A stretch of 64,000 nt of DNA. Source: Streptomyces sp. NK15101 (lineage in GTDB: Bacteria > Actinomycetota > Actinomycetes > Streptomycetales > Streptomycetaceae). The DNA lies in contig NZ_JAINVG010000013.1 in the NCBI RefSeq assembly GCF_020400725.1, positions 1-64,000 of the forward strand, given 5' to 3'. Made by a program: the position numbers and the translations under genes. Position 1 is the first letter of the stretch. Each line of letters opens with the position of its first letter. The notes under the pieces were generated by a model. The model was given only the letters and a program-made list of their open reading frames with translations, made no database searches and was not told where the DNA came from. Shown here one piece after another: positions 59,060-64,000 of the stretch.

Positions 59060-59818
59060 TCAGCGGATCTCGGAGATCTCCGGGCCGCGCTGGAGCTGGC
59101 CCATGCCGCCGGAGAAGCGGGAGCCCTCCTGCTCCTCCTGCTGCACGCCGTCCGGCACCATCTGCGCGTCGTTCGGCAGCTTGAGGACGATCGGGTCGCG
59201 CGGGGCCATCGGGCCGTCGCCGCGGACGACCACGGTGTCCCGGACGATCTGCTCCAGGAGGCCGGCGGCCTCGGGCTGGACCGCGCCCTGCCCGGAGATC
59301 ACTCCGCGCAGGAACCAGCGGGGTCCGTCGACGCCCACGAAGCGCACCAGCTGCACGCCGCGGTTGCCGTCCGGCAGCTGCACCGGGACCTGGGCCCGCA
59401 GCTCCCAGCCGAGCGGGCCCTCGACCTCGTCGATGGCACCGCCCTGCTGGATGATGCCGGTGGCGATCTCGTCGCGGACCTCGCCCCAGATGCCCTCGTT
59501 CTTGGGCGCGGCGAAGGCCTGCAGCTGTACGGCGCTGTCACGCAGGACGACGGTGGCCGCGACGATCGCGTCGCCCGCCACCTCGACCCGCAGCTCCATG
59601 CCCTCGACTCCGGGCACGAAGATCCCGCCGAGGTCCACGCGGCCCTCGTCGGGCTTGGCGACCTCGGAGATGTCCCAGGGCCCGTCGGGCCGGGGCGCCG
59701 GCGGAAGGTTCACGCGGCGCGGCTCGGCCGCGTCCTCGCCCTCCACCGCGTCGACGACCTGCTCGGCCTCGCCCGCCGCGTCCTCGGCGGCACCGCTCTT
59801 CTTGCGACGTCCGAACAC
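59060..59818 (-). CDS. DUF3710 family protein
   Basis: 252 aa from GTG 59,818 (VFGRRKKSG), the usual start of this actinobacterial family. Conserved parts are GIFVPGVEGMELRVEV, LQAFAAPKNEGIWGEVR and VRFVGVDGPRWFLRGVI. Function is unknown. It begins one base after the dut stop, so it is co-transcribed with dut as in other streptomycetes. Confidence 0.88.
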   Translation of the reverse strand: MFGRRKKSGAAEDAAGEAEQVVDAVEGEDAAEPRRVNLPPAPRPDGPWDISEVAKPDEGRVDLGGIFVPGVEGMELRVEVAGDAIVAATVVLRDSAVQLQAFAAPKNEGIWGEVRDEIATGIIQQGGAIDEVEGPLGWELRAQVPVQLPDGNRGVQLVRFVGVDGPRWFLRGVISGQGAVQPEAAGLLEQIVRDTVVVRGDGPMAPRDPIVLKLPNDAQMVPDGVQQEEQEGSRFSGGMGQLQRGPEISEIR

Positions 59819-59819
59819 G

Positions 59820-60332
59820 TCACTGTCCTTCCCGGTCGGATACGACCGAAGCGTATCGATTCCCACCCGTTGTGCCGTCCACGGCGGCGTGACCGCCGGT
59901 GGACCCGAAGCCCCCCTCGGCCCGCGCCGAACCGGGAAGCTCCGCCACCTCGTGGAAGCGGACCTTCTCGACCTGCTGGACGACAAGTTGGGCAATCCGA
60001 TCGAATCGTTCGAACCGCACGTCCTCGCGCGGGTCGAGATTGACCACGATCACCTTGATCTCTCCACGGTACCCGGCATCGACCGTCCCGGGGGCATTCA
60101 CGAGCGCCACTCCGCAGCGTGCGGCGAGACCGGAGCGCGGGTGCACGAAGGCCGCGTACCCGTCCGGCAGGGCGATGGAGACCCCGGTGGGCAGTACGGC
60201 CCGCTCTCCGGGGGCCAGCACGGCGGCCTCGGTGGTCACGAGGTCGGCCCCGGCGTCGCCGGGATGCCCGTAGGCCGGGATCGGCACGTCCGGGTCCACT
60301 CGCCGGATCAGTACGTCGACAGGGTTGCGCAT
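59820..60332 (-). CDS. dut: dUTP diphosphatase (dUTPase)
   Basis: 170 aa trimeric dUTPase. Motifs: AYGHPGDAGADL (I), HPRSGLAARCGV (II), NAPGTVDAGYRGEIKV (III), RIAQLVVQ (IV) and GSARAEGGFGSTG (V). It converts dUTP to dUMP and pyrophosphate, keeping uracil out of DNA. ATG at 60,332 overlaps the TGA of the thioesterase gene. Confidence 0.95.
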   Translation of the reverse strand: MRNPVDVLIRRVDPDVPIPAYGHPGDAGADLVTTEAAVLAPGERAVLPTGVSIALPDGYAAFVHPRSGLAARCGVALVNAPGTVDAGYRGEIKVIVVNLDPREDVRFERFDRIAQLVVQQVEKVRFHEVAELPGSARAEGGFGSTGGHAAVDGTTGGNRYASVVSDREGQ

Positions 60333-60916
60333 CAGGGGTTCACCTCGAAGGCGCGGGCGCGCCGGACCTGGTCGGGGTCGGACATGGCGGCCCGGATCTC
60401 CTCCGGGCGGCCGTTGTCGATGAAGTGGTCGACCTTGACCTCGATGAAGAGGGCGTCGGCGCGGACGGCGACGGGGCCTTCGGGCCCGCCGATCCGTCCG
60501 ACGGCGGTCGAGTAGATCTTGCGGCCGTGCACGGCGGTGACGGCGGCCTCCAGGTGGAGCACGGTGCCGACCGGGACGGGCCGGGCGAAGTCGGTCTCCA
60601 GGCGTCCGGTCACGGCGATGACCCGCAGCAGCCAGTTCAGGGAGCCGAGGGTCTCGTCGAGCGCCGTGGCGAGGACGCCGCCGTGCGCGAGGCCGGGGGC
60701 GCCCTGGTGGTCGGGGGTCACCGTGAACTCGGCGGTGACGGTCACGCCCTCGCCCGCGCGCGCTTCCAGGTGGAGGCCGTGGGGCTGCCCGCCGCCGCAC
60801 CCGAAGCAGTACTCGTAGTGCGCACCGAGCAGCTCGCCGGGGGCCGGCGCGTCCGGGTGGCGTACCGGCGGTATGGCGTCGGGCGGCGGGGTGAGGGCGG
60901 CAGATGTTGCAGTCAC
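60332..60916 (-). CDS. PaaI/hotdog-fold thioesterase
   Basis: 194 aa from GTG 60,916. YCFGCGGGQPHGLHL at 35-49 and AHGGVLATALDETLG near 78 are the marks of the PaaI-type hotdog thioesterases that hydrolyse aryl- or acyl-CoA esters. It precedes dut with a one-base overlap, a conserved arrangement. The frame beyond 60,916 covers the promoter of the divergent DUF3093 gene and is not used. Confidence 0.87.
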   Translation of the reverse strand: MTATSAALTPPPDAIPPVRHPDAPAPGELLGAHYEYCFGCGGGQPHGLHLEARAGEGVTVTAEFTVTPDHQGAPGLAHGGVLATALDETLGSLNWLLRVIAVTGRLETDFARPVPVGTVLHLEAAVTAVHGRKIYSTAVGRIGGPEGPVAVRADALFIEVKVDHFIDNGRPEEIRAAMSDPDQVRRARAFEVNP

Positions 60917-60974
60917 AGCCGCAGACCTTACCCGCGCGGATGGGCGCGGGTCGCGCCGTGCCAAGCTTGGACGC

Positions 60975-61466
60975 ATGCAGCCTTCCGCGCCGTCCCCGAG
61001 CCCCTCCCCCGCCCCCTCCGCCGCGCCGCGCTTCGACGAGCGGCTGACCGCGCCCCGTTCGTGGTGGGCGATCGTGGTGCTGCTCGGTCTCTCCGGCGGC
61101 CTCATCATGTTCCCGCTGGGCACGGTCCCGATGCTGGGCGGTCTGATCGTGGCGGCGGTGCTCGCCGGGATGGCGGTCTCCTCGTACGGCTCCGCCCGGA
61201 TCCGGGTGGTGGCCGGTTCGCTGGTGGCGGGTGACGCCCGGATCCCGGTCTCGGCGCTCGGGACGGCCGAGGCGCTCGACGCGGAGGAGGCGCGCGCCTG
61301 GCGCACCCACAAGGCGGACCCGCGCGCCTTCATGCTGATGCGCAGCTACGTGCCGGGGGCGGTACGGGTCGAGGTGACCGACCCGGCGGACCCGACGCCG
61401 TACGTGTACCTGTCCAGCCGCGAGCCGGAGGCGCTGGTCGCGGCCCTGGAGGCGGAGCGCGCCTGA
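60975..61466 (+). CDS. DUF3093 membrane protein
   Basis: 163 aa from ATG 60,975. Two membrane helices at about 30-48 and 52-70 (WWAIVVLLGLSGGLIMFP, LGGLIVAAVLAGMAVSS) precede a cytoplasmic domain with RSYVPGAVRVEVTDPADPTP. This matches DUF3093 in actinobacteria. Only 58 bases separate it from the divergent thioesterase start. Confidence 0.87.
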   Translation: MQPSAPSPSPSPAPSAAPRFDERLTAPRSWWAIVVLLGLSGGLIMFPLGTVPMLGGLIVAAVLAGMAVSSYGSARIRVVAGSLVAGDARIPVSALGTAEALDAEEARAWRTHKADPRAFMLMRSYVPGAVRVEVTDPADPTPYVYLSSREPEALVAALEAERA

Positions 61467-61485
61467 CCCGGCGCGCCCGCTCTCG

Positions 61486-62538
61486 TCAGAAGCCCGGCTC
61501 CTCGGGGTTCTCCGGCTGCTCCAGCGGGGGCAGTTCCGGGAGGGCGTCCCAGGAGACCTGGCGGGCGCGGAGGTCCTTGCGGATGTGCGCGGCGAGCCTC
61601 TTGGTGTCACGGCGGTTCATGACGGCGCCGACGGCGGCACCCACCATGAAGGGCATGAGGTTCGGCAGGTTGCGCACCAGGCGTTTCATGATCTGCTGGC
61701 GCAGTTCGCGCTTGAGCTGACCGCCGAGCGCGGCGTTGACCGTGGTGGGCCTGGTGGGGTCGATGCCCCGCTCCTCGGACCAGGAGGTCAGATAGGCCGC
61801 CGAGCGCTGCATGAGCCGGCCGGGAGGCCGCAGTCCGTAGACCTCGTGCAGTTCGGCGATGAGTTTGATCTCCACGGCGGCGACGCCGGTGATCTCGGCC
61901 GCCAGCTCGGCCGGCATGGCCGGGGGCACGGGGAGCATGGCGGCGGCGCCGACGCCCGCGCCCACGGTCGAGCTCGCGTTCGCCGCGCCGGCGACGAGTT
62001 TGTCGGCGAGCTCCTCGGGGCCGAGGCCGGGGAACTGTCTGCGCAGGGTCGCCAGGTCGCGGACGGGGATGCGCGGGGCGAGGTCGATCAGCCGGTCGGC
62101 CAGGTAGCCGAGGCCGGCCCTGGCGCTGTCTCCGCCGCGCTTCACGCCCTGCCGGACGCCCTGCGTGACGCCGCGCCGGACGGCGTCGATCCGGTCGGAG
62201 CCGATCCTGACCCGGTCGAGTCGGGCCCGGGCGGGGTTGGCCAGCCGCCTGACGGCGCCGAGGCGTCCGCCCTGCAGGTCTTCGGCCCGTGCGGCCCGTG
62301 CGTCGCCCTGTCCCGCCGGCAGGCGCGCCGGATCCGTCTCGGCGACCTCGATGACCGCCTCGAGCGAGGCCGGGAGGCCTCGCTCGTCGTCACGTGCGCC
62401 GAGGGAGGGCAGGGAGGCGGTGCGCTCGGCTTCAGGGGCCTCCTGGGCGCCCTCCGCCGGGCCTGAGCCGCCCTTGTGCGTCTCCGGTCTCCCGGGGAGC
62501 CGCAGACGCCGCTTCCGGGACGGTGTGTCGCCTGCCAC
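61486..62538 (-). CDS. EcsC-like protein of unknown function
   Basis: 350 aa. About 75 polar, probably unstructured residues precede a helical domain (VGAGVGAAAMLPVPPAMPAE, IKLIAELHEVYGLRPP, and a glycine-rich MVGAAVGAVMNRRDTKRL) that resembles the EcsC family. Membrane association is likely. It is conserved in Streptomyces between dut and cutRS. Confidence 0.8.
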   Translation of the reverse strand: MAGDTPSRKRRLRLPGRPETHKGGSGPAEGAQEAPEAERTASLPSLGARDDERGLPASLEAVIEVAETDPARLPAGQGDARAARAEDLQGGRLGAVRRLANPARARLDRVRIGSDRIDAVRRGVTQGVRQGVKRGGDSARAGLGYLADRLIDLAPRIPVRDLATLRRQFPGLGPEELADKLVAGAANASSTVGAGVGAAAMLPVPPAMPAELAAEITGVAAVEIKLIAELHEVYGLRPPGRLMQRSAAYLTSWSEERGIDPTRPTTVNAALGGQLKRELRQQIMKRLVRNLPNLMPFMVGAAVGAVMNRRDTKRLAAHIRKDLRARQVSWDALPELPPLEQPENPEEPGF

Positions 62539-62550
62539 GGCCGAGCGGTC

Positions 62551-62847
62551 TCAGTCGCAGTCGCGGCAGATGGGCTGGCCGTTCTTCTCCCGGGCCAGCT
62601 GGCTGCGGTGGTGCACGAGGAAGCAGCTCATGCAGGTGAACTCGTCGGCCTGCTTGGGCAGGACCCGGACGGCCAGCTCCTCGTTCGAGAGGTCGGCGCC
62701 GGGAAGCTCCAGGCCTTCGGCGGCCTCGAACTCGTCGACGTCGACGGTCGAGGTCGACTTGTCGTTCCGGCGGGCCTTCAGCTCTTCAAGGCTGTCCGAG
62801 TCGACGTCGTCGTCGGTCTTGCGTGGGGTGTCGTAATCCGTTGCCAT
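62551..62847 (-). CDS. DUF4193 zinc-ribbon-like protein
   Basis: 98 aa from ATG 62,847. An acidic N-terminal half is followed by FTCMSCFLVHHRSQLA and ICRDC, two CxxC pairs for one zinc ion. This is DUF4193, conserved in Actinobacteria. Function is unknown. The gene is separated from the EcsC-like gene by 12 bases, so the two form an operon. Confidence 0.88.
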   Translation of the reverse strand: MATDYDTPRKTDDDVDSDSLEELKARRNDKSTSTVDVDEFEAAEGLELPGADLSNEELAVRVLPKQADEFTCMSCFLVHHRSQLAREKNGQPICRDCD

Positions 62848-63242
62848 GTCGCTCTCCCCCTCTGGGTGGTTGCGGTGTCTCCAGCGCACGTAACGCGTGA
62901 GAGGTCGGACTTGTGCCCGACCTGAGGCGGAGATTTTGCCTCACATCAAGGTCTGTTACTCAATCGACACCCGTCGCGCCCTCTCACGAGTGATCGGCTT
63001 CGGGTGGCGAACCGGACCGTACACGGTCCTCCGGACGGCCCTCACAGGCGCCACCCCGTGTACTTCCCGTCATTCCGGGCCCCGGAAACCCGGACTTTTC
63101 CTGGTTTTCCGAGGGATTTCCCGGTCACGGAGAGTGGAGGGCCGAACACCCTCTCCTGTGATCGATCACACATGAGCGTCTCAGAATCGGGGCTCCGGAA
63201 TTCCGCGCAAAGCGAACGGAACCGGTCGGCTCGTGCAGTGTG
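62848..63242. promoter_or_regulatory. intergenic region with a TGTGATCGATCACA palindrome
   Basis: 395 bases between the histidine kinase stop and the DUF4193 start, with no ORF of merit. It contains a perfect 14-bp palindrome at 63,157-63,170 that fits the GTG-N6-CAC pattern reported for Streptomyces Crp sites. Otherwise the sequence is less GC-rich than the genes, as expected for a promoter. Confidence 0.45.
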
Positions 63243-64000
63243 TCAGATCGGCAGAGTGACGCGCATCACGAGTCCGCCGCCCTCGCGCGGCTCCGCGATG
63301 ATACGGCCGCCGTGGGCGCGGGCCACGGACCGGGCGATCGACAGGCCGAGACCGACCCCCTTGTCGCTGCCGGTCCGCTCCTGCCGGAGCCTCCTGAACG
63401 GCTCGAAGAGGTTGTCGATCTCGTACGCGGGGACCACCGGTCCCGTGTTCGAGACGACCAGGACCGCCTGGCCGTCCTTGGCCTCGGTGGTGACCTCCAC
63501 CCAGCCTCCCTCCGGCACGTTGTACCGCACGGCGTTCTGCAGCAGGTTCAGCGCGATCCGTTCGAGGAGCACGCCGTTGCCCTGGACGACGGCGGACGCG
63601 CGCGCTCCCCGGATCTCCACGCCCTTGGCCTCGGCCTCGGCGTGCACCTGGTCGACGCCGCGCTCGGCGACCTCGGCCAGGTCGACGGGTTTGCGCTCGA
63701 TGATCTGGTTGTCGCTGCGGGCGAGCAGCAGCAGGCCCTCGACCAGCTGTTCGCTGCGCTCGTTGGTGGCGAGCAGGGTCTTGCCGAGCTGCTGGAGCTC
63801 CACCGGCGCCCCGGGGTCCGACAGGTGGACCTCCAGGAGGGTGCGGTTGATCGCGAGCGGGGTCCGCAGCTCGTGCGAGGCGTTCGCGACGAAGCGCTGC
63901 TGGGCCGTGAAGGCCCGCTCCAGGCGGTCCAGCATCTCGTCGAAGGTGTCGGCGAGCTCCTTGAGCTCGTCGTCGGGGCCGTCCAGCTCGATCCGCCGGG
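63243..64000 (-). CDS. cutS: sensor histidine kinase, CutS-like (5' part beyond the window)
   Basis: The C-terminal 250 or so codons of a kinase. HisKA with FVANASHELRTPLAI (phospho-accepting His intact), then the N box NLLQNAVRYNV, and DKGVGLGLSIARSVARAHGG as the G boxes. The frame stays open to the window edge, so HAMP and membrane parts lie outside. The name rests on synteny with the cutRS locus, where DUF4193 follows the kinase in Streptomyces. The kinase call is certain, the name less so. Confidence 0.83.
   Translation of the reverse strand, partial: RRIELDGPDDELKELADTFDEMLDRLERAFTAQQRFVANASHELRTPLAINRTLLEVHLSDPGAPVELQQLGKTLLATNERSEQLVEGLLLLARSDNQIIERKPVDLAEVAERGVDQVHAEAEAKGVEIRGARASAVVQGNGVLLERIALNLLQNAVRYNVPEGGWVEVTTEAKDGQAVLVVSNTGPVVPAYEIDNLFEPFRRLRQERTGSDKGVGLGLSIARSVARAHGGRIIAEPREGGGLVMRVTLPI

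Overview
The window is high-GC actinobacterial DNA and is best read as a Streptomyces chromosome. The evidence is the codon bias (nearly every third position G or C), frequent GTG and TTG starts, GGAGG-type ribosome sites, and a core block (cutS-like kinase, DUF4193, EcsC-like, DUF3093, thioesterase, dut, DUF3710, ABC ATPase, kdpD/kdpE-like pair, OB-fold protein, DUF3159, two TrkA proteins, APC permease, TrmA/RumA-type methyltransferase) that resembles the Streptomyces region around cutRS and dut.

Core DNA lies at 1-1990 (an acyl-CoA dehydrogenase) and at 48,260-64,000. Between them is about 46 kb of accessory DNA. Its edges are marked by copies of the last 50-75 bp of the methyltransferase gene at 1988-2045, 4847-4970 and next to the intact gene at 48,260. 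This is the signature of site-specific integration at the 3' end of that gene, probably twice: a 2.9 kb remnant (PAS-SpoIIE phosphatase, small protein, decayed ArsR-like regulator) and a 43 kb island.

Inside the large island, left to right: an unknown membrane protein; a two-gene kinase-helicase plus PLD module matching Mokosh type I anti-phage defence (5.2-11.6 kb); an integrase/excisionase/replication/mobilisation core (11.6-18.9 kb) with relaxase, MobC-like protein, DUF2637 spread-type protein, DnaC-like ATPase and replication protein but no FtsK/TraB translocase, hence an integrative mobilisable element; two divergent metabolic operons around an XRE regulator (19.6-32.6 kb) with NUDIX, TMP-kinase-like, DUF4254-kinase-nucleotidyltransferase, phosphoribosyltransferase, GT9, APH-like, SDR and histidine phosphatase genes on one side and DAAO-like, NUDIX, DUF89, flavin reductase and isochorismatase-like genes on the other; a single-chain type ISP restriction-modification enzyme (32.9-37.8 kb); a tRNA-Ser 3' fragment; a TIR-rich stretch (38.2-41.6 kb); small unknown genes with an IS5-type insertion (41.7-44.7 kb); a tRNA-Arg 3' fragment; a two-gene membrane/soluble module with a shared peptide motif; and a Vsr endonuclease.

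The island therefore looks like an accretion of several elements, with defence genes at both ends and a small-molecule pathway in the middle. The metabolic cluster has no function I recognise and is, with the shared-motif pair near 46.9 kb and the TIR/2TM neighbourhood, the best candidate for an undescribed system. Most long ORFs antisense to real genes were discarded as high-GC shadows.
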